Positions 7,452 through 15,209 of a stretch of 31,082 nucleotides of DNA are shown here, piece by piece (position 1 is the first letter of the stretch; the number at the start of each line of letters is the position of its first letter). The DNA is from Ruminococcaceae bacterium UBA3753 (lineage in GTDB: Bacteria > Bacillota > Clostridia > Oscillospirales > Acutalibacteraceae): assembly GCA_002372375.1 (NCBI GenBank), contig DFGJ01000043.1:1-31082 (forward strand), given 5' to 3'. The notes under the pieces are model-generated. The model saw only the letters and a list, made by a program, of their open reading frames with translations, did no database searches and had not been told where the DNA came from. A program made the translations under genes and the position numbers.

Positions 7452-8072
7452 TCAAATTTTCCACCTAGAGCGTGAACCATCGTAAAGTAAAACTATCACC
7501 TTATCGCAGACTTTATCTAGATTATACTCAAAAAGCAATGGAGCATCCACAACCTGCTTTTTATTATTTGAAATATTCTTTTGTATTTCTAAAATTACTT
7601 TTTTGGCGATGTATTTAAAAATTGTACGATTAAGAAATAGCAAATTATCATTAGAATTAAAAACTATACTTTTTAATTTTTTTCTATTTATTTTATAATC
7701 GTTATCTAAAATTACATTACCAAAATGCTCCACTAACTTTTTTTTTACATGAATATTTTTTTCCAAAATCGAATGCGCAATCGCGTCGCAATCAACTACA
7801 GCAAAACCATAACTTAAAAATTTACAGCACAGTGTAGACTTACCTGCTCCGCTTGGTCCTGTAACACCTATCACTTTGCTTTCTTCAAATTTATTTATTT
7901 CCAAACTATCTACGTTATACGTATCCGCATCTATGACAGTAAATCCTTGATACTGAAACTTTTCTGCAAGCTTTACCTTATCTCCACTAAAATAATTACC
8001 TGTAATAGATATATTTTCACTGTATTTATCGATATTTTTTAAATAATTTTCTAATTTTTTATTTATTGTCAA
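7452..8072 (-). CDS. coaE: Dephospho-CoA kinase-like protein, rearranged
   Basis: A 206-residue protein whose middle is clearly dephospho-CoA kinase, the last enzyme of CoA synthesis (phosphorylation of the ribose 3'-OH of dephospho-CoA). Seen: the P-loop GPSGAGKS (72-79), FAVVDCDAIAHSIL (90-103), KINRKKLKSIVF, and VVDAPLLFEYNLDKVCDKVIVL (174-195). Two oddities. First, residues 21-55 look like a second, degenerate copy of the kinase N-terminus (SITGNYFSGDKVKLAEKF, then GFTVIDAD) with the P-loop lost. Second, the chain stops at residue 206, shortly after the strand VIVL, so the usual 40-60 residues with the arginine-bearing lid (Q..R...RD region) are absent. It starts with TTG after AAGGGG. 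It may be a decaying or divergent coaE; function is uncertain. Confidence 0.75.
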   Translation of the reverse strand: MTINKKLENYLKNIDKYSENISITGNYFSGDKVKLAEKFQYQGFTVIDADTYNVDSLEINKFEESKVIGVTGPSGAGKSTLCCKFLSYGFAVVDCDAIAHSILEKNIHVKKKLVEHFGNVILDNDYKINRKKLKSIVFNSNDNLLFLNRTIFKYIAKKVILEIQKNISNNKKQVVDAPLLFEYNLDKVCDKVIVLLYDGSRSRWKI

Positions 8073-8260
8073 AACTTCACCCCTTCTTATTTTTATGAAA
8101 ACAGAAAACAGCTTAATCCGATTACAAATTAATCAAAAAATTGAAGTAATTTGAAAATAGTCTTAAAGGAAAAATTTCAACAAAAATAGCATCGAAGAAA
8201 AATGCAAAAACTCCATCGAAACATTTGAAGTACGATTATATTGCTAAAAACAACGCTAAA

Positions 8261-8518
8261 TTTTAACTAATATTACACAATAATATACTGTCCACACCCA
8301 TAGAATTGGATTATATATCAACAAAACTCAAGTCATAAAACAAAAACAATTAAATTTTCACAACTCCAGTATAGACAAATTCAGCTGGCCCACCTAAAAA
8401 AACTTCCTCGCTATTGATTTTACCAGAAGCCATAAGTGTTCCACCTTTAAACCGAACACGAAGGGGATCTGTGCCGTTTATTAAATTAAACTTTTTAAAA
8501 CAGCAAAGCAGGCACTAA
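8261..8518. repeat. Left copy of a tandem duplication of the dapF 3' end
   Basis: This stretch matches 8519-8774 at roughly nine bases in ten by eye, at an offset of about 252 nt. The right copy contains the real dapF 3' end plus its downstream flank; the left copy contains the same flank and a dead copy of the dapF end. Confidence 0.85.
8350..8518 (-). pseudogene. Partial duplicate of the dapF C-terminus
   Basis: The complement reads the last 50-odd codons of DapF with a few substitutions, including GTDPLRVRFKGGTLMASG and VFLGGPAEFVYTGVVKI before the stop. One T is missing from the run near 8488-8495 compared with the intact gene, which shifts the frame, and the copy has no 5' end. It is a non-functional by-product of the tandem duplication. 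Confidence 0.85.
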
Positions 8519-8774
8519 CTTAACTATTATTAAACAATAATACCCACACCCATAGAATTGGATTATACATAAATAAAATTCAAGTTATAAAACAAAAACA
8601 ATTAAATTTTCACAACTCCAGTATAGACAAATTCAGCTGGCCCGCCCAAAAAAACTTCCTCGCTATTGATTTTACCGAAAACCATAAGTGTTCCTCCTTT
8701 AAGCCGAACACGAAGAGGATCTGTACCTTTTATTAAATTAAACTTTTTTAAAACAGCAAAACAAGCACTTACGC
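8519..8774. repeat. Right copy of the dapF 3'-end tandem duplication
   Basis: This is the template copy, comprising the last part of the functional dapF and about 80 nt downstream. See the left copy at 8261-8518. Confidence 0.85.
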
Positions 8775-9600
8775 CAGTACCACATGCAAGCGTCTCTTGA
8801 CTGCCACGTTCCCAAACTCTTGCTTTTATAGAATTATCGCTGTTAATATTGACTATTTCTATATTAACGCCACTGGGAAAAATTCCAGAAAAATAAAAAT
8901 CTAAAGCAACATTTTCCAAATCTATTTTTTCAACGTCATTTTCGTATATCAAAACACAATGCGGATTCCCCATAGATACGCAATTTAAACAATAATCTCT
9001 ACCTCTTATATTAACAGGAAAATCTAACACTTCGCATAACTCTTCACTTAAACTAGAACTCTTTTTAACGGTATCCACAAAGTATTTGTTCCGCTTAGAT
9101 GTACCTCCATTGCTGACGGCATTTACATCATTTTGAAAAGTATGGACTTCCTTCTTAGCCAATAAAAGTTTATCTAAGTCTACAGGAATACTCTCCGGAG
9201 CAAAACTTGATTGACCCATATTAACAATTATCTCTTTCGCTACGTTATCGTTAGCTTGGTCACTAAAAATATCTATTTGCTTTATACCACTTTTTGTTTC
9301 TATTTCTAATCTTTTCTTTTTTATTCCTATAACATCATACATGTATTTGGCCATGCACCTTATTCCATTTCCACACATGTTCCCTTCACTTGAGTCGGCG
9401 TTATACATCACCATTTTTGCATCCGCAATGTCTGACCTGCAGATCAGAATTATTCCATCAGCACCTATGCTAAATCTTCTTCTTGAAAGATCTTGACTTA
9501 ATTTTGGAAAATCCAGCTCTTTTTCATACTGATTTTTTGTACAATCAACATATATGTAATCATTTCCACACGCCTGCATCTTAGTAAAATGAAGATCCAA
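8602..9600 (-). CDS. dapF: Diaminopimelate epimerase
   Basis: Converts LL- to meso-diaminopimelate for lysine and peptidoglycan synthesis, using two cysteines as acid and base without a cofactor. Both are visible: Cys76 in GNMCGNGIRC and Cys273 in LACGTGVSAC. FTKMQACGNDYIYVD at the start and CVSMGNPHCV in the middle are family motifs. At 332 residues it is about 50 longer than usual; the extra length is an insertion around residues 145-190 (VHTFQNDVNAVSNGGTSKRN and following). The start is TTG, with AAGGAG 12 nt upstream, and gives the canonical N-terminus. The 3' end is tandemly duplicated downstream. Confidence 0.95.
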   Translation of the reverse strand: MDLHFTKMQACGNDYIYVDCTKNQYEKELDFPKLSQDLSRRRFSIGADGIILICRSDIADAKMVMYNADSSEGNMCGNGIRCMAKYMYDVIGIKKKRLEIETKSGIKQIDIFSDQANDNVAKEIIVNMGQSSFAPESIPVDLDKLLLAKKEVHTFQNDVNAVSNGGTSKRNKYFVDTVKKSSSLSEELCEVLDFPVNIRGRDYCLNCVSMGNPHCVLIYENDVEKIDLENVALDFYFSGIFPSGVNIEIVNINSDNSIKARVWERGSQETLACGTGVSACFAVLKKFNLIKGTDPLRVRLKGGTLMVFGKINSEEVFLGGPAEFVYTGVVKI

Positions 9601-9763
9601 AGTTTTATTTCGCTCCTTTTTTATATTTATAACAATTTATGTATTAGAAAAACGTTTCTATAATTTACTTTTAAAATAACATGTGGCAACAAAAATTAGC
9701 ATTTTTATGAGCAAACAAAACGCTCATACCAAAAAACCAGCACCGTCAACAAAGCACGAAAAA

Positions 9764-9793
9764 TTTACTTACAACTTTTGCTCTATGTATAAT
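9764..9793 (+). promoter_or_regulatory. Possible sigma-A promoter
   Basis: TTTACT (9764-9769) and TATAAT (9788-9793) with an 18-nt spacer, on the plus strand ahead of the ribosome-binding-site-like sequence at 9911. The -10 box is perfect, the -35 poor. Confidence 0.35.
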
Positions 9794-9933
9794 TAAGAAT
9801 CGTAGAGTTTAATGTGAATTAGACTGTGCTTTCAGATAACGCAAAAATCGGATACATCGGATATGTTTATTAAATCCCAAGACGCTAAAAATAAAAAAGC
9901 TAACTACGACAGGAGGTAATTAAAAAGTAAAAC

Positions 9934-10107
9934 ATGGTCTTCACAATCAACGACTCAGTTTTACTGTTCGTGAAACATGGATTAGTCCGACAAATCTGCT
10001 TTTGTCACTGCAGTTCTAAAACTTACTTCGGCTACAAAACCCTAAAAGGTCATAAACAAAAATCAAACAACTTATTAATTTACAAATCGCTATATCTACA
10101 ACGTTAA
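9934..10107 (+). CDS. Hypothetical small protein, or remnant
   Basis: A 57-codon frame starting MVFTINDSVLLFVKHGL, with four aromatic/cysteine-rich turns (QICFCHCSSKTYFGYK) and a basic C-terminal third. A perfect AGGAGG at 9911-9916 lies 17 nt from the ATG, too far for good initiation, and an in-frame TAA sits between them. A similar AGGAGGTAATTAA string precedes the S1-domain gene at a proper distance. It could be a decayed gene whose original start was lost. I do not recognise the protein. Confidence 0.25.
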   Translation: MVFTINDSVLLFVKHGLVRQICFCHCSSKTYFGYKTLKGHKQKSNNLLIYKSLYLQR

Positions 10108-10340
10108 AAAAAGATCACAAAAATACCGCCAACTGATTACAACAGACACGTCACTCCTTTCGATTTTGTCTAACTGTTTATTCTCATCAACACTGTAATC
10201 TCCTTTACTTCGATTTCATTAAAAAACAACTGCCTTTTTTATTTTTAAATTCAAAAGAGTGCAAACGAAATCTACTGACCAATAAACAAAACTTTACCCA
10301 AACAAAATCAAAATTATAATATATAAGCTTAATATAAAAA

Positions 10341-11714
10341 TTAAACTTTTATCTTTTCACTAATAATACTTGCCAAATCACAAATTTTCACTCGACTCTG
10401 CTCCATAGAATCTCTATCTCTTACTGTCACCGTACTATCTTTTCCTGAATCAAAATCATACGTTATACACAAAGGAGTCCCTATCTCATCTTGCCTTCTA
10501 TACCTTTTTCCTATAGAACCAGATTCATCGAAGTCTACAAAAAAATTAGAAGTAAGTTCCTCATAAATCACGAAAGCCTCTTTCGAGAGCTTTTTAGAAA
10601 GCGGCAAAATGGCTGCTTTTATAGGAGAAAGAGCGGGGTGAAGTTTTAAAACTACCCTTTCCTCATTAGTTTCTGTCACTTTTTCTTTACTGTATGCATT
10701 GCATAAAAACGCTAAAAAAGACCTATCTACCCCAACAGACGGCTCTATTACATATGGTAAAAACTTTTCATTCCGCTCTGCATCAAAATATTGAAGATCC
10801 TTTCCTGAACCTTCTTGGTGAACACTAAGATCAAAATCTGTTCTGTCCGCTATTCCCCAGAGCTCACCCCAGCCAAAAGGAAAACAAAACTCAATATCTG
10901 TAGTTGCTTTAGAATAATGTGAAAGTTCTTCCTTACTGTGTCCTCTGAGCCGTATATTATCTCTTTTTATTCCAAGATCTAAAAGCCATTTTTCACAAAA
11001 TTCTACCCAAAACTTCTGCCACTTAAGATCCTCACCAGGCACACAAAAGAATTCCAGCTCCATTTGCTCAAACTCTCTTGTTCTAAAAATAAAATTGCCA
11101 GGAGTAATCTCATTCCTAAAAGATTTACCGATCTGCGCTATACCAAACGGAACTTTTTTTCTACTCGTTCTTAACACATTCTGAAAATTTACAAATATCC
11201 CCTGTGCAGTTTCTGGCCTTAGGTAAACCTGGCTCGCAGAATCCTCAGTAACTCCTTGAAATGTTTTAAACATAAGATTAAATTTTCTTATAGGAGTAAA
11301 GTCATTTGCTCCACAATTTGGACATTTAACATCTAATTTGACAATACAGTCAGATATTTCATCATTACAAAGACCCTCAACGTTCTCCCCAGTAGCGTTT
11401 TGTACTAATTTGTCTGCTCTGTGCCTGGTTTTACACTTTTTGCAATCAATTAACGGATCAGAAAATCCCCCAACATGACCCGAAGAAACCCAAACATTAG
11501 GATTCATAAGAACAGCAGAATCAATCAAAGTATTGTATTTACTTTGCTGAACAAACTTTTTTATCCACATGTTTTTTATGTTATTTTTTAGCAAAGATCC
11601 CAAAGGGCCGTAGTCCCAAGTGTTGGAAAGACCGCCATATATCTCAGAATTTTGGTACACGAAACCTCTGTTTTTACACAAAAAAACTATTTCATCCATA
11701 GTAACACCGGACAT
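10341..11714 (-). CDS. glyS: Glycyl-tRNA synthetase, dimeric type
   Basis: A class II aminoacyl-tRNA synthetase that charges tRNA-Gly, of the homodimeric alpha-2 type (one polypeptide, about 457 residues) rather than the GlyQ/GlyS tetramer. N-terminal NRGFVYQNSEIYGGLSNTWD, a zinc-binding insertion with CKKCKTRH and CPNCGAN, motif 2 FRNEITPGNFIFRTREFEQ with the FRxE arginine, and motif 3 EPSVGVDRSFLAFL are present, followed by the C-terminal anticodon-binding domain (LHPALSPIKAAILPL). An ATG at 11720 is only 2 nt from GAGAGG; the ATG at 11714 is 8 nt from it and is preferred. A promoter is visible at 11778-11806. No T-box leader motif was seen. Confidence 0.95.
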   Translation of the reverse strand: MSGVTMDEIVFLCKNRGFVYQNSEIYGGLSNTWDYGPLGSLLKNNIKNMWIKKFVQQSKYNTLIDSAVLMNPNVWVSSGHVGGFSDPLIDCKKCKTRHRADKLVQNATGENVEGLCNDEISDCIVKLDVKCPNCGANDFTPIRKFNLMFKTFQGVTEDSASQVYLRPETAQGIFVNFQNVLRTSRKKVPFGIAQIGKSFRNEITPGNFIFRTREFEQMELEFFCVPGEDLKWQKFWVEFCEKWLLDLGIKRDNIRLRGHSKEELSHYSKATTDIEFCFPFGWGELWGIADRTDFDLSVHQEGSGKDLQYFDAERNEKFLPYVIEPSVGVDRSFLAFLCNAYSKEKVTETNEERVVLKLHPALSPIKAAILPLSKKLSKEAFVIYEELTSNFFVDFDESGSIGKRYRRQDEIGTPLCITYDFDSGKDSTVTVRDRDSMEQSRVKICDLASIISEKIKV

Positions 11715-11777
11715 CAACATAACCTCTCTCAGTTAGGAGTAAAACTTATCAAATTCAGCAAAACGATTACACTAAAT

Positions 11778-11806
11778 ATTATATTTTTATTAGTAGAGTT
11801 TTGCAA
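11778..11806 (-). promoter_or_regulatory. Sigma-A promoter of glyS
   Basis: On the minus strand TTGCAA (11806-11801), a 17-nt spacer, then a perfect TATAAT (11783-11778), about 60 nt upstream of the glyS start. Confidence 0.65.
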
Positions 11807-12027
11807 TTGCTATTTTTTAATAATGTATATGATTTTTTTATAATTTATAGATTTTAAACTCAAAAAATTAATAGCAATTCAAGGTATTGCCAAATACTAC
11901 AAATAAACTGACTACCGTAAATTCTAAAATTTAGAAAGTTGCAACTCAAAAGCGACATTGTCTCTTTTTGAAGTTAAAAAAGCTAGTCGTTTAAGTATGC
12001 CTATGAAATAAAAATCAGGTGCAAAAA
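11807..12027. other. Non-coding stretch upstream of glyS
   Basis: AT-rich. Its right end (about 12010-12027) joins the groEL-derived repeat array; an older, unrecognisably diverged unit may lie here. Confidence 0.3.
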
Positions 12028-12408
12028 CATCTAGCTACAGTTGTTTTTTCGAAGCTTCAGATTAATACATCCCGCACTTTCCGGGTGCACCTGCAAACAT
12101 ATTATGACCGTTACAAGATTTTCCCTTCTTTTAAGCATGACAGATCCAGAGTCTACTTTATTATGAAGCAAAAGGCCTAGAACTTTGAAAACCAAAAAAC
12201 AAAAAGTTAGACAAAAAACATCTGGCTAAAGCTGTACTTTCGAAGCCTAAGATTAATATATCCCGCACTTTCCGGGTGCACCTGCAAACATATTATGACC
12301 GTTGCAAGATTTTCCCTTCTTTTAAGCATAACAGATCCAAAGTCTACTTTCTATGGAACAGAAAACCTAGAACTTTGAAAACCAAAAAATAAAAGCCAGA
12401 TGCGAAAA
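12028..12408. repeat. Two tandem units copied from the groEL 3' end and terminator
   Basis: Units at 12028-12218 (191 nt) and 12219-12408 (190 nt) are highly similar, and each resembles the region beginning at 12409 that carries the real groEL end. On the minus strand each unit contains a 12-codon relic of the GroEL tail reading MFAGAPGKCGMY plus stop, where the true gene reads MPAGAPGMGGMY plus stop, followed by a degenerate copy of the hairpin terminator. Upstream codons of groEL are only faintly recognisable in the units, so the duplication is older than that at dapF, or has been homogenised between the two units. Confidence 0.85.
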
Positions 12409-12417
12409 CATCTAGCT
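12384..12417 (-). terminator. Intrinsic terminator of groESL
   Basis: On the minus strand AGCTAGATG (12417-12409), loop TTTTCG, CATCTGGCT (12402-12394), then TTTATTTTTT. It lies 26 nt after the groEL stop codon. Degenerate copies exist in the two tandem units further downstream. Confidence 0.85.
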
Positions 12418-12442
12418 ACAGTTGTTTTTTCAAAGCCTCAGC

Positions 12443-14071
12443 TTAATACATACCGCCCATTCCCGGCGCACCCGCAGGCATAGCTGGTGCTTCTTTTTCT
12501 TTTATGTCTGTTACCAGACTCTCTGTCGTAAGAACCATAGCAGACACTGAAGCCGCATTTTGTAGAGCTGAACGAGTAACCTTAGTTGGATCTACTATAC
12601 CAGCACTAATCATGTCAACTAGCTTACCGGAGTTAACGTCAAAGCCAACACCAACAGTACTGCTCATAATTTTATCTATAATAACAGCTCCTTCAATACC
12701 AGCATTTTCACAGATCTGCTTTATTGGAGATTGCAAAGCATCGTATACTATGGACATTCCCGTTTTTTCGTCACCAGTGACATCCTCCATTATGCTCTTT
12801 ACACTCGGCATAACATTAATTAAAGCCACTCCGCCACCTGGAACTATACCTTCCTCAACAGCAGCCTTCGTAGCCGCCAAAGCATCTTCTATTCTTAACT
12901 TCTTTTCTTTCATTTCAAGTTCTGTAGCAGCGCCAACTTTAATAACTGCCACACCACCAGAAAGTTTAGCAAGTCTTTCTTGGAGTTTCTCTCTGTCAAA
13001 GTCAGAGGTCGTTGTCTCAATTTGATTCTTAATTTGCTGTACACGATCCTTTATTTTGTAACTATCACCAGCACCATCAACAATTATAGTGTTTTCTTTC
13101 TCTACTTTTACCTGCCTGGCTCTACCAAGCTGATCAATCTGTACATCTTTAAGTTCAAGACCCAAATCCGAAGTAATGACCTCTCCACCAGTTAAAATAG
13201 CAATGTCCTGGAGCATCTCTTTGCGTCTGTCGCCAAAACCAGGCGCCTTCACACCAACACATGTAAACATACCGCGAAGCTTATTCAAAATAATTGTAGC
13301 TAGTGCTTCGCCCTCAATTTCATCAGCTATAATCACTAACTTCTTGCCAGAGTTAACTATTTGCTCAAGTAACGGCAAAATCTCCTGAATGCTAGTAATT
13401 TTCTTATCCGTTATTAAGATATAAGCATCATCAATAACCGCATTCATTTTTTCAGAGTCAGTGATCATATACGGTGATACATAACCTCTGTCGAACATCA
13501 TCCCTTCAACTACTTCAGAATAAGTCTCCGCCGTTTTAGATTCTTCCACAGTAATCACTCCATTGGAAGTCACCTTTTCCATGGCTTCGGAGATCAGCGA
13601 GCCTATCTTTTCGTCACCTGCAGAAATTGTAGCTACCCGCGCAATATCATCATTTCCACTGACTCTCTTTGAATTTTTCTTAATTTCAGCAACAGCAGCT
13701 TTTACTGCTCTTTCAATACCTCTTTTGATCCCCATCGGGTTAGCACCAGCAGAAACATTCTTCATTCCCTGGGTTATTATCGTCTGCGCAAGCAGAGTGG
13801 CTGTCGTTGTACCATCACCAGCAACATCATTGGTTTTAGTAGAAGCTTCTTTTATTAGCTGTGCTCCCATATTTTCAAACGGATCTTCCAGTTCGATTTC
13901 TTTTGCTATTGTCACTCCATCGTTAGTGATAAGCGGTGAACCAAATTTTTTATCCAATACCACATTACGACCCTTCGGGCCTAAAGTTATCTTCACAGTA
14001 TTTGCCAGCTTATCTACACCATTCATTAATGCTTTTCTTGCTTCTTCACCATACAAAATCTGCTTTGCCAT
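12443..14071 (-). CDS. groEL: Chaperonin GroEL (60 kDa, Hsp60)
   Basis: A 542-residue group I chaperonin, the ATP-dependent double-ring folding machine that works with GroES. Nearly all conserved segments are present: KITLGPKGRNVVLDKKFG, the ATP-binding VAGDGTTTATLLAQ (about 85-98), EDALAATKAAVEEGIVPGGG (about 397-416), and a Gly/Met-rich tail ending GAPGMGGMY rather than the commoner GGM repeat. It is 59 nt downstream of groES, with AAGGAG 13 nt before the ATG. Both are controlled from the promoter/CIRCE at 14460-14521. The 3' end has been tandemly duplicated downstream. Confidence 0.98.
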   Translation of the reverse strand: MAKQILYGEEARKALMNGVDKLANTVKITLGPKGRNVVLDKKFGSPLITNDGVTIAKEIELEDPFENMGAQLIKEASTKTNDVAGDGTTTATLLAQTIITQGMKNVSAGANPMGIKRGIERAVKAAVAEIKKNSKRVSGNDDIARVATISAGDEKIGSLISEAMEKVTSNGVITVEESKTAETYSEVVEGMMFDRGYVSPYMITDSEKMNAVIDDAYILITDKKITSIQEILPLLEQIVNSGKKLVIIADEIEGEALATIILNKLRGMFTCVGVKAPGFGDRRKEMLQDIAILTGGEVITSDLGLELKDVQIDQLGRARQVKVEKENTIIVDGAGDSYKIKDRVQQIKNQIETTTSDFDREKLQERLAKLSGGVAVIKVGAATELEMKEKKLRIEDALAATKAAVEEGIVPGGGVALINVMPSVKSIMEDVTGDEKTGMSIVYDALQSPIKQICENAGIEGAVIIDKIMSSTVGVGFDVNSGKLVDMISAGIVDPTKVTRSALQNAASVSAMVLTTESLVTDIKEKEAPAMPAGAPGMGGMY

Positions 14072-14130
14072 AACTAAATAAAAACTCCTTAATAAAAAAT
14101 ATTCTTATGTATAAAAACTCTACAGAAAAA

Positions 14131-14424
14131 TTACTCCACAACAGCTAAGATATCATTCTGCCTAACAATGGTGTATTCCTCATCGCCAATTTTGACTTCT
14201 GTACCAGAATATTTGCTAGTTATTACTTTGTCGTTAACTCTTACATACATCTTTACCTCTTTGCCATCCACAACCCCACCTGGGCCAACTGCTACAACAG
14301 TAGCAATCTGTGGCTTCTCTTTGGAAGCACCTGCTAAAATAATCCCACTTTTTGTTTCTTTCTTTTCTTCCTCCATTTTTAGTACGACTCTATCTGTCAA
14401 CGGCCTTATGTTTGCTGAAGTCAT
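14131..14424 (-). CDS. groES: Co-chaperonin GroES (10 kDa)
   Basis: A 97-residue co-chaperonin that caps the GroEL ring. The start IRPLTDRVVLKMEEEKKETKSGIIL contains the mobile loop (about residues 17-34) that contacts GroEL; VVAVGPGGV and VITSKYSGTEVKIGDEEYTIV follow, as in other GroES. The ATG has AGGAGG 10 nt upstream. It is the first gene of the groESL operon and lies 36 nt downstream of a CIRCE operator. Confidence 0.98.
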   Translation of the reverse strand: MTSANIRPLTDRVVLKMEEEKKETKSGIILAGASKEKPQIATVVAVGPGGVVDGKEVKMYVRVNDKVITSKYSGTEVKIGDEEYTIVRQNDILAVVE

Positions 14425-14459
14425 TAAATCCGCGCCTCCTAGAAAGAATAGTTATTAAA

Positions 14460-14486
14460 TTGGCACTCTATGATGCTAAGTGCTAA
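14460..14486 (-). promoter_or_regulatory. CIRCE operator (HrcA binding site)
   Basis: TTGGCACTC, 9 nt, AAGTGCTAA: one mismatch in each arm from the CIRCE consensus TTAGCACTC-N9-GAGTGCTAA. It sits between the promoter and groES, as expected for repression by HrcA and release on heat shock. hrcA itself is not in the window. Confidence 0.95.
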
Positions 14487-14492
14487 CACTGG

Positions 14493-14521
14493 ATTCTAAA
14501 ACTAACTAAATTAAAAAGCAA
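14493..14521 (-). promoter_or_regulatory. Sigma-A promoter of groESL
   Basis: On the minus strand TTGCTT (14521-14516), a 17-nt spacer, TAGAAT (14498-14493), immediately upstream of CIRCE. Confidence 0.8.
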
Positions 14522-15209
14522 TAGTAATAATAGATTTTATTCTTAAAAATTTAAGTGACTTGTATTCATGGTCTAAGCTTTAATGCACAAAAACCAGAGA
14601 TTGTTTTAAAATTTATACGTTTAGTAATCTTACAATAAAATTGCGGCATTTTATAAGGGCTATAGATAAGACCATAAATCTGATTCGCTTTGATAAGTAA
14701 TTTTTTTGACTTTTTGATTATGTTTTAACTAAATTCCAACAAGTGAGCATTTTTGTAATAGCAAGGTCAGATATAAATTTTGTAGCTAAATTTTTGACTA
14801 CCTATTAATCAAATTAAAGTAAAAATAAAATTATAACTTCGTAAAATAATTTAATTTGTGGTTTTGCAATAAAATTACAAAGATATCCATTTCTTAAATA
14901 ACTTTTCCAAAACAAAATCTATTTTGTGAATAAATTGTATCTGTTGGTTCTGTCGTAATTATTTTCTCTACCTAATTTATAAATACAGCAATAGCAATAT
15001 ATGTCTGAGATCCTTTCGCACGACCCAAATAAAGTGTAGCCTTTTCTAATAGAAGAGTCACTACAAAGTTCCTGTGCACACATCTTCACATAAAATAGAT
15101 ATTTAATCATGATTTTTTCTAAAAATCCAATAAGTTTCTATATTTAAAAAAGCTCTTTTCGTCGCCTCTTATAGTGACAGGACCCAATCCGTCTGATACA
15201 AAAGATTTT
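14522..15209. other. Gap between murB and groES
   Basis: AT-rich, T-biased on the plus strand. 14522-14918 shows nothing recognisable. The right part holds a doubtful small cysteine-rich frame (14919-15110). In the 15113-15215 segment the minus strand is open in a different frame that overlaps the murB end and reads protein-like sequence (SDGLGPVTIRGDEKSFFKYR) before a stop. Confidence 0.35.
14919..15110 (-). CDS. Hypothetical small cysteine-rich protein (doubtful)
   Basis: A 63-codon frame starting MIKYLFYVKMCAQELCSDSS, with seven cysteines (C11, C16, C30 and a CYCC-like cluster in ISDIYCYCCIYKLG) and a polar end. It lies 100 nt downstream of murB in the same direction. There is no clear ribosome binding site and I do not recognise it. 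Its composition looks less artificial than that of other short frames here, which is the only reason for listing it. Confidence 0.25.
   Translation of the reverse strand: MIKYLFYVKMCAQELCSDSSIRKGYTLFGSCERISDIYCYCCIYKLGRENNYDRTNRYNLFTK

Larger units (their letters stand above)
9601..10340. other. 740-nt gap between glyS and dapF
   Basis: Apart from a possible promoter at 9764-9793, a free-standing AGGAGGTAATT at 9911-9920 and a 57-codon open frame (9934-10107), I see no gene. The right half is AT-rich and featureless. No tRNA-like or riboswitch-like motif was recognised. Confidence 0.4.

Noticed and set aside
12504..14081. Long plus-strand open frames opposite groEL
   Set aside because: They are shadows of the highly constrained groEL frame: serine/isoleucine/threonine-rich translations, no ribosome binding sites, and a perfect chaperonin on the other strand.
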